From contig CBFHMG010000003.1 in assembly GCA_965656935.1 (NCBI GenBank), positions 248,001 through 312,000 of the forward strand: a stretch of DNA of 64,000 bases, read 5' to 3'. The position numbers were made by a program, and so were the translations under genes. The notes beneath the pieces are model-generated. The model was not told the DNA's origin and made no database searches. It was given only the letters and a program-made list of their open reading frames with translations. The number at the start of each line of letters is the position of its first letter. Position 1 is the first letter of the stretch. This document shows positions 17,340-26,413 of this stretch, piece after piece. This stretch comes from M30B80 sp965656935 (GTDB lineage Bacteria; Pseudomonadota; Alphaproteobacteria; Rhodobacterales; Rhodobacteraceae).

Positions 17340-19619
17340 ATGACCGAAGATCACAAAGACGGACTGCGCGCCGCTGCCCTGTTTTACCACGAGAACCCGA
17401 AGCCGGGTAAACTGGAGATCAGGGCGACAAAACCTTTGGCCAACGGGCGCGATCTTGCTCTGGCCTATAGTCCAGGGGTGGCGGAAGCCTGCCTCGAGAT
17501 CAAGGCTGATCCCGCCAACGCCGCGCGCTACACGGGCCGTGGCAATCTGGTGGCTGTTGTCACCAATGGCACAGCGGTTCTGGGTTTGGGCAATATCGGG
17601 GCGCTGGCGTCTAAGCCTGTGATGGAAGGAAAGGCGGTCCTGTTCAAGAAATTCGCAGGCATTGATTGCTTCGATATCGAATTGAACGAGCCCGACCCCG
17701 AGAAACTGGCGGATATCGTCTGCGCGCTCGAGCCGACTTTCGGGGCGATCAATCTTGAGGATATCAAAGCGCCCGATTGCTTTATCGTCGAGAAAATCTG
17801 CCGTGAGCGGATGAATATCCCCGTTTTCCATGATGACCAGCATGGAACCGCTATTGTTGTGGGGGCTGCCGCAACAAACGCGCTGCATCTGGCAGGCAAG
17901 GCGTTTGAAGATATCAAAGTTGTCTCCACGGGTGGCGGGGCTGCGGGCATTGCTTGTCTGAATATGCTGCTGAAGCTGGGTGTGAAGCGCGAGAATGTCT
18001 TTCTCTGTGATCTAGATGGGCTGGTTTATAAAGGCCGCGAGGCGGGCATGACCCCGCAGAAAGCGGATTATGCGCAAGGGGAAAGCGCCGCGACGCTTGC
18101 GGATGTGATTGAAGGGGCCGATCTTTTCCTCGGTTTGTCTGGTCCAGGTGTGTTGACCCAAGACATGGTCGCCAAAATGGCTCCAAAACCGATCATCTTC
18201 GCCTTGGCCAATCCATCGCCCGAAATCCAGCCGGATGAGGTGCGTGCGGTCGCCCCTGATGCGCTGATCGCCACGGGCCGTTCGGATTTCCCAAATCAGG
18301 TAAACAATGTGTTGTGCTTCCCCTTCATCTTCCGAGGGGCTTTGGATGTCGGCGCGACCGAGATCAATGATGCGATGAAAATCGCCTGTATTGAAGGCAT
18401 CGCGCAAATGGCGCGCGCCACCACAAGTGCCGAAGCCGCCGCTGCCTATAAGGGCGAACAGCTGACATTCGGGCCTGAATATCTGATCCCGAAACCTTTC
18501 GACCCGCGCCTGATGGGGGTTGTTGCAAGTGCCGTGGCCAAGGCGGCGATGGAGTCGGGCGTGGCCACGCGGCCTTTGGAGGACGTGGAAGCCTATAAGG
18601 CCAAGTTGAACCAAGCCGTGTTCCGCTCGGCATTGATCATGCGCCCCGTCTTCCAAGCAGCGGCCACCACCACACGCCGCATTGTTTTTGCCGAGGGCGA
18701 AGACGAGCGGGTGCTGCGCGCTGCGCAAGCCATGCTGGAGGAAACCACCGATAAACCGATCCTGATCGGGCGCCCCGATGTGATCGAGGCGCGCGCCGAG
18801 CGGGCAGGTCTGACGATCAGGCCTTCCGTTGATTTCGAATTGGTGAACCCCGAAAACGATCCGCGCTACCGCGATTATTGGCAGACCTATCATTCGGTCA
18901 TGGCGCGCAAAGGCGTCACGCCCGATCTGGCACGAGCCATCATGCGGACCAATTCAACCGCGATCGGGGCTGTCATGGTCCACCGTGATGAGGCCGACAG
19001 CCTGATTTGCGGGACCTTTGGTCAGTATCTATGGCATCTGAACTACATCACCCAGCTTTTGGGTGGGGAAGGGCGCCACCCCGTGGGGGCGTTGAGCTTG
19101 ATGGTGCTGGAAGATGGCCCATTATTCATCGCCGATACCCATATTCACCAATCGCCAACCCCGCAGCAGATTGCCGAAACCGTGCTGGGTGCGGCGCGCC
19201 ATGTCAGACGCTTCGGGATCACGCCCAAAATTGCGCTGTGTTCAGGCAGCCAGTTTGGCAATCTCGATAGCGATAGCGGCCGCCGCATGCGGGCGGCGTT
19301 GGAAATCCTCGACGGGATGGATCTTGATTTTTCCTATGAGGGTGAAATGCACATCGATTCCGCGCTGGATGCCGATCTGCGTGCACGCATCTTCCCGCAA
19401 TCGCGGCTGGAGGGGGCGGCCAATGCGATGGTATTCGCCAATACCGATGCGGCAGGCGCGGCGCGCAATGTGCTCAAGATGAAAGCAGGCGGGCTGGAGG
19501 TTGGCCCGATCCTGATGGGAATGGGCAATAAGGCGCAGATCGTGACCCCGTCGATCACGGCGCGCGGGCTTTTGAATATCTCGGCCCTCGCAGGGACGCC
19601 TGTGTCGTTTTACGGCTAG
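17340..19619 (+). CDS. maeB: NADP-dependent malic enzyme with phosphotransacetylase-like C-terminal domain
   Basis: 759 residues, the same length as the hybrid malic enzyme MaeB. The N-terminal ~430 residues hold the malic domain (YSPGVAEACLEI, GLGNIG, FHDDQHGTA, STGGGAAGIACL). The C-terminal ~320 resemble phosphate acetyltransferase, which in MaeB is regulatory (acetyl-CoA sensing) rather than catalytic. It decarboxylates malate to pyruvate with NADPH production. The start at 17340 is preferred over a longer frame because it matches the family N terminus (MTEDHKDGLRAAALFYH). A strong terminator follows. Confidence 0.95.
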   Translation: MTEDHKDGLRAAALFYHENPKPGKLEIRATKPLANGRDLALAYSPGVAEACLEIKADPANAARYTGRGNLVAVVTNGTAVLGLGNIGALASKPVMEGKAVLFKKFAGIDCFDIELNEPDPEKLADIVCALEPTFGAINLEDIKAPDCFIVEKICRERMNIPVFHDDQHGTAIVVGAAATNALHLAGKAFEDIKVVSTGGGAAGIACLNMLLKLGVKRENVFLCDLDGLVYKGREAGMTPQKADYAQGESAATLADVIEGADLFLGLSGPGVLTQDMVAKMAPKPIIFALANPSPEIQPDEVRAVAPDALIATGRSDFPNQVNNVLCFPFIFRGALDVGATEINDAMKIACIEGIAQMARATTSAEAAAAYKGEQLTFGPEYLIPKPFDPRLMGVVASAVAKAAMESGVATRPLEDVEAYKAKLNQAVFRSALIMRPVFQAAATTTRRIVFAEGEDERVLRAAQAMLEETTDKPILIGRPDVIEARAERAGLTIRPSVDFELVNPENDPRYRDYWQTYHSVMARKGVTPDLARAIMRTNSTAIGAVMVHRDEADSLICGTFGQYLWHLNYITQLLGGEGRHPVGALSLMVLEDGPLFIADTHIHQSPTPQQIAETVLGAARHVRRFGITPKIALCSGSQFGNLDSDSGRRMRAALEILDGMDLDFSYEGEMHIDSALDADLRARIFPQSRLEGAANAMVFANTDAAGAARNVLKMKAGGLEVGPILMGMGNKAQIVTPSITARGLLNISALAGTPVSFYG

Positions 19620-19644
19620 GCTTAGGGTGCGATTTTAGTGGATC

Positions 19645-19679
19645 AAACGGGGCAGGGTTTGCAAACTCTGCCCCGTTTT
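19645..19679 (+). terminator. Intrinsic terminator after maeB
   Basis: An 11-bp stem AAACGGGGCAG/CTGCCCCGTTT is followed by T's. The loop is itself the palindrome GTTTGCAAAC, containing one of the TTTGCAAA elements discussed for prpE. Confidence 0.85.
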
Positions 19680-19747
19680 GCATCCTCGTTATGCTGGTTT
19701 GCGGGCTTTGCAAATTTGCCTGAGGGCTTATCCATAAATATGCAAAT
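19658..19747. promoter_or_regulatory. Cluster of TTTGCAAA elements upstream of prpE (candidate ScfR/PccR sites)
   Basis: TTTGCAAA occurs perfectly at 19658-19665 and 19707-19714. Half-sites are present at 19698 (TTTGC), at 19715-19719 (TTTGC) and at 19741 (TGCAAA). All lie 95-185 bases before the prpE start. ScfR-family short-chain acyl-CoA regulators such as PccR of Rhodobacter sphaeroides are known to bind paired TTTGCAAA boxes at propionyl-CoA genes. Binding here is inferred. The spacing is not the ideal N4 pair, and one box sits in the maeB terminator. Confidence 0.5.
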
Positions 19748-19840
19748 TTTTGAACCCTTCGCCCTTTGATTTGCGCCAAGAGGCTTGCCGTTTGCATCTT
19801 TGGTCTCGTATCAATTGATGGCTTTTGAGGAGGAGCCATC

Positions 19841-21736
19841 ATGGATTACCAACAGATATACGCCCAAGCGACATCCGACCCCGAGCGTTTCTGGATGGAG
19901 GCCGCCTCTGGCATCGATTGGGATGAAGACCCCTCGAAAGCGCTCTTTGCCGAGAATGCGCCGATCTATGAATGGTTTGCAGATGGCAAATTGAATGGCT
20001 GCTGGAATGCGGTCGACCGTCATGTCGAGGCGGGCCATGGCGAGCGTTTGGCCATTATCCATGACAGCCCCGTAACGGGGTCGGTCCAAAAGATCACCTA
20101 TTCCGAGCTGCGCGATCGCGTGGCCTCCTTGGCGGGCGCGTTGCGTGCCAAGGGGATCGGCAAAGGCGACCGCGTTATCATCTATATGCCGATGGTGCCC
20201 GAAGCGCTGGAGGCGATGCTGGCCTGCGCGCGGCTTGGCGCGATCCATTCGGTCGTGTTTGGGGGCTTTGCGGCGCATGAATTGGCGGTGCGGATTGATG
20301 ACGCCAAGCCCAAATGCATCATTGCGGCCTCCTGCGGGATCGAACCGGGGCGCGTGGTGGCCTATAAGCCGCTGCTGGATGGTGCGATTGAAGGGGCTAC
20401 CCATAAGCCCGATTTTTGCGTGATTTTCCAACGTGACCAGCAAGTGGCCGAGATGGTGCCTGAGCGCGATCTGGATTGGCACGGGTTTCAATTCGGGGCC
20501 GAGCCTGCTGAATGCGTCCCTGTTGAGGGCAATCATCCTGCCTATATCCTGTATACGTCGGGCACGACGGGGCAGCCCAAAGGTGTTGTGCGCCATACCG
20601 CAGGCCATCTGGTTGCGCTGAATTGGTCGATGCGCAACCTCTATGACATGAACCCCGGCGAGGTATATTGGGCGGCTTCTGATGTGGGTTGGGTCGTGGG
20701 GCATTCCTATATTTGCTACGCGCCGCTGACCTTTGGCTGCACCACGATTGTCTTTGAGGGCAAACCAGTTGGCACGCCCGATGCGGGCACTTTCTGGCGC
20801 GTGATCCAAGATCATAAGGTCAAATGCCTCTTCACCGCCCCCACAGCGTTCCGCGCGATCAAGCGCGAGGACTCCCAGGGCGAATTGATGGGGAATTATG
20901 ACATCTCGAGCCTTGAGAGCCTGTTTTTGGCAGGGGAACGGGCTGATCCCGATACGATCATTTGGGCGCAGGACAAGCTTGGCGTGCCCGTGATCGACCA
21001 TTGGTGGCAGACCGAGACGGGCTGGTGCATCGCGGGCAACCCGCTTGGCATCGAGGCTATGCCCGTCAAGATCGGCTCACCTTCTGTGCCGATGCCTGGA
21101 TATGACGTGCAAATCTTGGATGAGGGTGGCCATCCCGTCAAAGATGGTGATCTTGGCGCAATTGCCGTCAAGCTGCCCCTACCGCCCGGCACCTTGCCCA
21201 CGCTGTGGAACGCGGAGGAGCGCTTCTTCAGCGCCTATCTTGAACATTTCCCCGGATATTACGAAACGGGCGATGCGGGCTATAAGGATGAGGATGGCTA
21301 TCTCTATATCATGGCGCGCACCGATGATGTGATCAATGTGGCGGGCCACAGATTGTCCACGGGCGGCATGGAAGAGGTTCTGGCAGGTCACCCAGATGTG
21401 GCGGAATGCGCCGTGATCGGTGTGGCCGATGATTTGAAAGGCCAGTTGCCGCTGGGTTTTTTGTGCCTCAACAGCAATTCCAAGACAGCCCCCGAAGATG
21501 TGGTCAAAGACTGCGTCAAACTGGTGCGCGAAAAGATCGGCCCCGTCGCGGCCTTCAAGCTGGCTGTTGTCGTGGACCGTTTGCCAAAGACGCGGTCTGG
21601 CAAGATTTTGCGCGCCACGATGGTCAAGATCGCAGATGGGCAAACGTTCAAAACGCCTGCAACCATTGATGATCCTGCGATCTTGGACGAGATTTCCACC
21701 GCGCTCGCCACATTGGGCTACCCCAAGTCAAGTTGA
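19841..21736 (+). CDS. prpE: Propionyl-CoA synthetase
   Basis: 631 residues of the acetyl/propionyl-CoA synthetase family. The adenylation P-loop YTSGTTGQPKG is at 238-248, WWQTETG follows, and the C-terminal catalytic lysine is near 588 (KTRSGKILR). The start (YxxxYxxxxxDPExFW), the VDRHVExG pattern and the length favour PrpE over Acs. It activates propionate to propionyl-CoA through propionyl-AMP. GAGGAG precedes the ATG. The TTTGCAAA cluster upstream fits short-chain-acyl control. It stands alone between maeB and the nucleoside operon. Confidence 0.9.
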   Translation: MDYQQIYAQATSDPERFWMEAASGIDWDEDPSKALFAENAPIYEWFADGKLNGCWNAVDRHVEAGHGERLAIIHDSPVTGSVQKITYSELRDRVASLAGALRAKGIGKGDRVIIYMPMVPEALEAMLACARLGAIHSVVFGGFAAHELAVRIDDAKPKCIIAASCGIEPGRVVAYKPLLDGAIEGATHKPDFCVIFQRDQQVAEMVPERDLDWHGFQFGAEPAECVPVEGNHPAYILYTSGTTGQPKGVVRHTAGHLVALNWSMRNLYDMNPGEVYWAASDVGWVVGHSYICYAPLTFGCTTIVFEGKPVGTPDAGTFWRVIQDHKVKCLFTAPTAFRAIKREDSQGELMGNYDISSLESLFLAGERADPDTIIWAQDKLGVPVIDHWWQTETGWCIAGNPLGIEAMPVKIGSPSVPMPGYDVQILDEGGHPVKDGDLGAIAVKLPLPPGTLPTLWNAEERFFSAYLEHFPGYYETGDAGYKDEDGYLYIMARTDDVINVAGHRLSTGGMEEVLAGHPDVAECAVIGVADDLKGQLPLGFLCLNSNSKTAPEDVVKDCVKLVREKIGPVAAFKLAVVVDRLPKTRSGKILRATMVKIADGQTFKTPATIDDPAILDEISTALATLGYPKSS

Positions 21737-21766
21737 GCTTGGCGTCAAGCGAGGCTTGCGCTTGGG

Positions 21767-21809
21767 CCTCGGGCTATTCAAACTGTGAAAAACGCAGTTT
21801 TACCCGAGG
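21767..21809 (+). promoter_or_regulatory. Leader hairpin enclosing the cdd ribosome binding site
   Basis: Two nested inverted repeats can pair: CCTCGGG (21767-21773) with CCCGAGG (21803-21809), and inside them AAACTG (21780-21785) with CAGTTT (21795-21800). The 3' outer arm contains GAGG, the only Shine-Dalgarno-like sequence, 7 bases before the cdd ATG. The fold would hide the ribosome binding site of the first gene of the operon. Function is inferred; the pairing is exact. Confidence 0.55.
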
Positions 21810-21816
21810 CTCACCC

Positions 21817-22212
21817 ATGTCCCTGATTGATGACGCGCGCGCGATCCGCCTGAATGCCTATGCGCCCTATTCCGAATTTCAGGTGGGGGCCGCAATACGC
21901 ACGAAGAGCGGCAAGGTGTTCACCGGCGTGAATGTCGAAAATGCGGCCTATCCCGAAGGCACTTGCGCCGAGGCAGGCGCAATTGCCGCGATGTGTGCGG
22001 CAGGCGAGCGCGAGATTGTCGAAGTGGCCGTGATCGCCGATAGCCCCGATCCCGTAAGCCCTTGCGGGGGGTGTCGCCAGAAACTGGCCGAGTTTTCCGC
22101 CCCTGACATGCCCGTGACCATGGTCACCACGCGCGGCGCACAGGTCACCATGAGCATGGCCGAATTGCTGCCCGGCGCCTTTGTGAAATCCTCGATGGAT
22201 AAGGAAGGCTAG
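21817..22212 (+). CDS. cdd: Cytidine deaminase
   Basis: 131 residues, typical of the homotetrameric class. Zinc and catalytic residues are Cys50-Ala-Glu52 (TCAE), Cys83 and Cys86 (PCGGCRQ). It deaminates cytidine and deoxycytidine to uridine and deoxyuridine. The ATG at 21817 is the family start; a longer frame upstream lacks homology. It is the first gene of cdd-deoA-deoB-add-upp, 7 bases before deoA. Confidence 0.95.
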   Translation: MSLIDDARAIRLNAYAPYSEFQVGAAIRTKSGKVFTGVNVENAAYPEGTCAEAGAIAAMCAAGEREIVEVAVIADSPDPVSPCGGCRQKLAEFSAPDMPVTMVTTRGAQVTMSMAELLPGAFVKSSMDKEG

Positions 22213-22219
22213 GCACCCC

Positions 22220-23530
22220 ATGGCCGATGCGCGCGCCATTTTGTCCAAGCTGCGCCATGGTGCGGAGCTGTCGGAAGAAGAGATGACATGGTTTGCCAAA
22301 GGCTTGGCCACGGGCTTCGTGTCGGATGCGCAGGCAGGGGCTTTTGCTATGGCCGTGTGCCAACAGGGGTTGAGCCGCAAGAACCGCGTGCAACTTACCC
22401 ATGGGATGCTGCAATCAGGCGATGTTCTGGCATGGGATCTTGATGGTCCTGTTCTTGACAAACATTCCACCGGTGGGGTGGGGGATTGTGTCTCCCTGAT
22501 GCTTGCGCCCGCCTTGGCGGCTTGCGGGGCCTATGTGCCGATGATCTCGGGGCGGGGGTTGGGGCATACGGGCGGCACGCTCGACAAGCTCGAGGCGATC
22601 CCCGGATATCGCACGCAAATACCGAATGCCGAGTTGCAGGAGATCGTGGCCGATATCGGCTGTGCGATTGTCGGGGCCAGCGGCGATATCGCGCCTGCGG
22701 ATAAACGTCTCTATGCCGTGCGCGATGTGACCGCCACGGTGGAAAGCATCGACCTGATCACCGCCTCGATCTTGTCCAAGAAATTGGCGGCCAGTCTCGA
22801 TGGTTTGGTTCTGGACGTCAAAACAGGCTCGGGCGCGTTCATGGGGGATGCGGCGCAGGCGGTGGCCTTGGCGCAATCGCTTGTGGATACGGCGCAAGGC
22901 GCGGGTTGTATGACATCAGCCTTGGTCAGCGATATGAGCCAGCCCTTGGTGCGCTCGGCTGGCAATGCCTTGGAAGTGATCGAAGTGATGGATGCGCTGA
23001 CAGGTGCGGCTGTGGGCACGCCGCTGCACCGATTGACGGTGGCTTTGGGGGGTGAGGTTCTGGCCTTGGGCGGGCTTGCGGCCGATGCGGCAGACGGCGA
23101 AGGGCGGATCGATCATGCCATTGCCTCTGGCCAAGCGGCCGAGGTGTTTGGCCACATGATTGCAGCCCTTGGTGGCCCGATGGATTTCGTGGATCGCTGG
23201 CGCGACCGCTTGCCAGCCGCGCGGGTGGTGGTGGATGTGCATCCGCCTCATGCGGGTTTTGTAAGCGCGATTGATACGCGCGCTTTGGGTGAGGTTGTGG
23301 TGCATCTGGGCGGGGGGCGTTTGCGCGAAGATGACCGGATTGATCCCGCTGTTGGCCTTTCCGAGATTGCGCGGATCGGCGAGCGTGTGGATGGTGAGCG
23401 ACCTTTGCTGCGCCTGAATGCCGCCAGTGATGCCATGGCGCGGGAGTTGATGGGGCAGGTGGTTGAGGCCTTTACCCTGTCGGATAAAAAGACTGAAACA
23501 CCCCCCCTTATCCATGAAAGGATTGCCTGA
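22220..23530 (+). CDS. deoA: Thymidine phosphorylase
   Basis: 436 residues. The glycosyltransferase family 3 signature DKHSTGGVGD (80-89) binds phosphate, and SGRGLGHTGGTLDKLE follows, with VDVKTGSGAFM further on. It cleaves thymidine and deoxyuridine to base and deoxyribose 1-phosphate, which DeoB then uses. The TGA stop shares one base with the ATG of deoB. Confidence 0.95.
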   Translation: MADARAILSKLRHGAELSEEEMTWFAKGLATGFVSDAQAGAFAMAVCQQGLSRKNRVQLTHGMLQSGDVLAWDLDGPVLDKHSTGGVGDCVSLMLAPALAACGAYVPMISGRGLGHTGGTLDKLEAIPGYRTQIPNAELQEIVADIGCAIVGASGDIAPADKRLYAVRDVTATVESIDLITASILSKKLAASLDGLVLDVKTGSGAFMGDAAQAVALAQSLVDTAQGAGCMTSALVSDMSQPLVRSAGNALEVIEVMDALTGAAVGTPLHRLTVALGGEVLALGGLAADAADGEGRIDHAIASGQAAEVFGHMIAALGGPMDFVDRWRDRLPAARVVVDVHPPHAGFVSAIDTRALGEVVVHLGGGRLREDDRIDPAVGLSEIARIGERVDGERPLLRLNAASDAMARELMGQVVEAFTLSDKKTETPPLIHERIA

Positions 23531-24738
23531 TGCCGCGTGCCTTTCTGGTTGTGATGGACTCGGTCGGCTGCGGCGGTGCGCCTGATGCGGGGGCTTTTTT
23601 CAATGGTGATTTACCCGATACGGGGGCAAATACGCTTGGCCATATCGCGCAGGCCTGTGCCGCTGGCCGCGCCGATGAGGGCCGAAGCGGCCCGTTACAT
23701 ATGCCCAATCTGGATCGGCTTGGCTTGGGCGCGGCGCTTCATCTTGCATCAGGCCTAGAGGTGGCGGGGCTGGATGCGCGGCCTCAAGGGCTCTGGGGCT
23801 GTGCGCAGGAGGTCAGCCGCGGCAAGGATACGCCTTCGGGGCATTGGGAATTGGCGGGGCTGCCTGTGCCTTGGGAGTGGCATTACTTCCCTGACCAGCC
23901 CGATACCTTTCCATCAAATCTGGTAGAAGAAGTGAAGTCCCTTGCGGGGGTTGAGGGTATTCTTGGCAATTGTCACGCCTCTGGTACTGCGATCTTGAGT
24001 GCGCTTGGCGAGGAGCATCAAAAAACGGGCTGGCCGATTTGCTATACTTCTGCCGATAGCGTTTTTCAGATTGCTGCTCATGAAGACAGTTTCGGTCTGG
24101 AGCGTTTGCTCAAGCTTTGCGAAGAGATCGCCCCCAGTCTGCATGCGATGAATGTGGGCCGGGTGATCGCGCGGCCCTTTATCGGGCAGGCGGGCGCGTA
24201 TACCCGCACTAAAAACCGCCGTGATTTCGCAATAACGCCGCCTGCCCCCACCTTGCTGGATTGGGCGCAAAAGGCGGGGCGCGCCACCTATGGTATTGGC
24301 AAGATTAAGGATATCTTTGCAGGGCGCGGCGTGGATCACGCCTTGAAAGGCACGGATGCGGAGTTGATGCCCCATTTGGAGGCTTGTGTGAAAACCGCAG
24401 AAGAGGGCAGCCTGACCTTTGCCAATTTCGTCGAGTTCGATAGCCTTTATGGGCATCGCCGCGATGTCTCGGGCTATGCGCGCCATCTGGAATGGTTCGA
24501 TGCAGCCCTTGGACCCGTCTTGGCGGCTTTGCGTCCTGATGATTTGATGATCTTCACCGCCGATCACGGCAATGACCCGACTTGGGCAGGCACCGATCAT
24601 ACGCGCGAGCGGGTGCCCTTGGTTGCACAAGCCCCTGTTTCGGGGCAGGTGGGGATACGGGCTTTTGCAGATGTGGCGGCGGGAATTGCGGCCCATCTGG
24701 GCATTCCATCACAAGGACCGGGGCGGAGTTTTCTATGA
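23530..24738 (+). CDS. deoB: Phosphopentomutase
   Basis: 402 residues of the alkaline-phosphatase-superfamily DeoB. It has an N-terminal metal-binding MDSVGCGGAPDA, GKDTPSGHWE with the phospho-accepting Thr, and a C-terminal TADHGNDPTWxGTDHTRERVP metal motif. It converts (deoxy)ribose 1-phosphate to 5-phosphate, linking nucleoside breakdown to central metabolism. It overlaps deoA by one base and add by four, so it is coupled in the operon. Confidence 0.95.
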   Translation: MPRAFLVVMDSVGCGGAPDAGAFFNGDLPDTGANTLGHIAQACAAGRADEGRSGPLHMPNLDRLGLGAALHLASGLEVAGLDARPQGLWGCAQEVSRGKDTPSGHWELAGLPVPWEWHYFPDQPDTFPSNLVEEVKSLAGVEGILGNCHASGTAILSALGEEHQKTGWPICYTSADSVFQIAAHEDSFGLERLLKLCEEIAPSLHAMNVGRVIARPFIGQAGAYTRTKNRRDFAITPPAPTLLDWAQKAGRATYGIGKIKDIFAGRGVDHALKGTDAELMPHLEACVKTAEEGSLTFANFVEFDSLYGHRRDVSGYARHLEWFDAALGPVLAALRPDDLMIFTADHGNDPTWAGTDHTRERVPLVAQAPVSGQVGIRAFADVAAGIAAHLGIPSQGPGRSFL

Positions 24739-25718
24739 AAGAGATACCGAAGATCGAGCTGCATTTGCATCTTGAAGGTGGCGCTCCTGCGGCCTTTATC
24801 CGTGGCTTGGCCAAAGAAAAATCAACCGATCTGTCGCGGATTTTCCGCGAGGACGGCTCCTATGATTACCGTGATTTCTGGCATTTCCTCGAGGTTTATG
24901 AGGCAGCCACAAGTGTTCTGACCTCGCCCGAGGATTACGCGCGCCTGACCCGCGCGGTGCTTGAGGAAAGTGCGGCCCATGGCGTGATTTATTCCGAGAC
25001 TTTCCTGTCACCCGATTTTTGCGGCGGGGGCGATCTTGGCGCGTGGCGCGAATATCTCGCGGCAATGCAGGAGGCCGCAGATGAGGCCGAGCGCGATTTC
25101 GGCATCACCTTGCGCGGCATCATCACCTGTATTCGCCATTTTGGGCCCGAGAAATCCAAACCCATCGCACGCTGTGCAGCGGAGACCGCGGGGGATTGGA
25201 TTGTCGGCTTCGGGATGGCGGGGGATGAAAAGACAGGCAAGCCATCCGATTACACATGGGCCTTCGATTGCGCGCGCGAGGCAGGATTGAAGTTGAGCGT
25301 TCACGCAGGCGAATGGGGCGGGGCACAATCGGTCAGTGACACGCTGGATGCGTTGTCGCCCGAGCGGATCGGCCATGGCGTGGAGGCGATTTATGACGCG
25401 GCTGTTGTCGAGCGTTTGGTCGAGGAGCAGATCGTTCTGGAATGCTGCCCAGGCTCGAATGTGTTTTTGGGGGTGTTCCCCTCCTTGGACAAACACCCGA
25501 TCGAGACGTTGCGCGAACGGGGGGTGAAAGTGACGGTTTCAACGGATGACCCGCCCTTCTTTCACACCACCATGACCACTGAGTATGAAAACCTCGCGCG
25601 TGTATTCGGCTGGACCGAAGAGGTCTTCACCCAGATCAATACCACCGCGCTTGAAGCGGCCTTTTGCAACGAGGCCACCAAAGACAAGCTGCGCCCAAAA
25701 CTAGGACTTTCAACATGA
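24735..25718 (+). CDS. add: Adenosine deaminase family protein
   Basis: 327 residues, TIM-barrel metal-dependent deaminase. Zinc ligands are His10 and His12 (ELHLHLEGG). A HAGE motif supplies a further metal ligand and the catalytic Glu region, then RIGHG and STDDP. It deaminates adenosine or deoxyadenosine to inosine. Some homologues prefer adenine, so the exact substrate is inferred. The ATG at 24735 overlaps the deoB stop (ATGA); the longer frame is out of family. Confidence 0.9.
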   Translation: MKEIPKIELHLHLEGGAPAAFIRGLAKEKSTDLSRIFREDGSYDYRDFWHFLEVYEAATSVLTSPEDYARLTRAVLEESAAHGVIYSETFLSPDFCGGGDLGAWREYLAAMQEAADEAERDFGITLRGIITCIRHFGPEKSKPIARCAAETAGDWIVGFGMAGDEKTGKPSDYTWAFDCAREAGLKLSVHAGEWGGAQSVSDTLDALSPERIGHGVEAIYDAAVVERLVEEQIVLECCPGSNVFLGVFPSLDKHPIETLRERGVKVTVSTDDPPFFHTTMTTEYENLARVFGWTEEVFTQINTTALEAAFCNEATKDKLRPKLGLST

Positions 25719-26347
25719 CCGAGCACCTCACAATCGTTGATCACCCTCTCGTTCAACACAAGCTGACCTTGATGCGCGAAACCAAAACCTCGACCAGCGA
25801 GTTCCGTCAATTGCTGCGCGAAATCAGTCTGCTTCTGGCCTATGAGATCACCCGTGATCTGCCCATGACCACGCGCAAAATCGAAACCCCTTTGGAGGAG
25901 TTGGACGCGCCCGAGATCGAGGGCAAAAAACTTGCGCTGATCTCGATCTTGCGGGCGGGCAATGGCTTGCTGGACGGTATTTTGGAACTGGTGCCCTCGG
26001 CCCGTGTCGGATTTGTCGGCCTCTACCGTGATCATGAGACGCTCAAGCCCGTGAAATACTATTTCAAGGTGCCCACCAAGCTGGAAGACAGGATCACAAT
26101 CGTCGTGGACCCGATGCTGGCCACAGGTAATTCCTCCGCCGCCGCGATCGATATGCTCAAGGAGGCGGGGGCCAAGAATATCCGCTTCCTTTGCCTTTTG
26201 GCGGCCCCCGAAGGAGTTGCGCGGATGAAGGAGGCCCATCCCGATGTGCCGATCGTCACCGCGTCGCTCGACCGTCAGTTGAATGACATAGGCTATATCC
26301 TGCCAGGACTAGGTGATGCGGGTGACCGCATGTTCGGCACAAAATAA
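25715..26347 (+). CDS. upp: Uracil phosphoribosyltransferase
   Basis: 210 residues, usual Upp length. Family features are the N-terminal HPLVQHKLTLMR, SILRAGNGLLDG, and the PRPP loop VVDPMLATGNSSAAAI. It makes UMP from uracil and PRPP, recovering the uracil released from uridine or deoxyuridine. The start overlaps the add stop by ATGA. It is the last gene of the salvage operon. Confidence 0.95.
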   Translation: MTEHLTIVDHPLVQHKLTLMRETKTSTSEFRQLLREISLLLAYEITRDLPMTTRKIETPLEELDAPEIEGKKLALISILRAGNGLLDGILELVPSARVGFVGLYRDHETLKPVKYYFKVPTKLEDRITIVVDPMLATGNSSAAAIDMLKEAGAKNIRFLCLLAAPEGVARMKEAHPDVPIVTASLDRQLNDIGYILPGLGDAGDRMFGTK

Positions 26348-26413
26348 GCCATCACGCGCCTTTACACTTAAGCTTTTTTACGGCAATTTGTTGTCATAAA
26401 TAAGGAGAGTGTC

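Noticed and set aside
19811..21001. 396-codon frame opposite prpE
   Set aside because: Antisense shadow of a strongly conserved gene; composition is His/Arg-rich and non-homologous.
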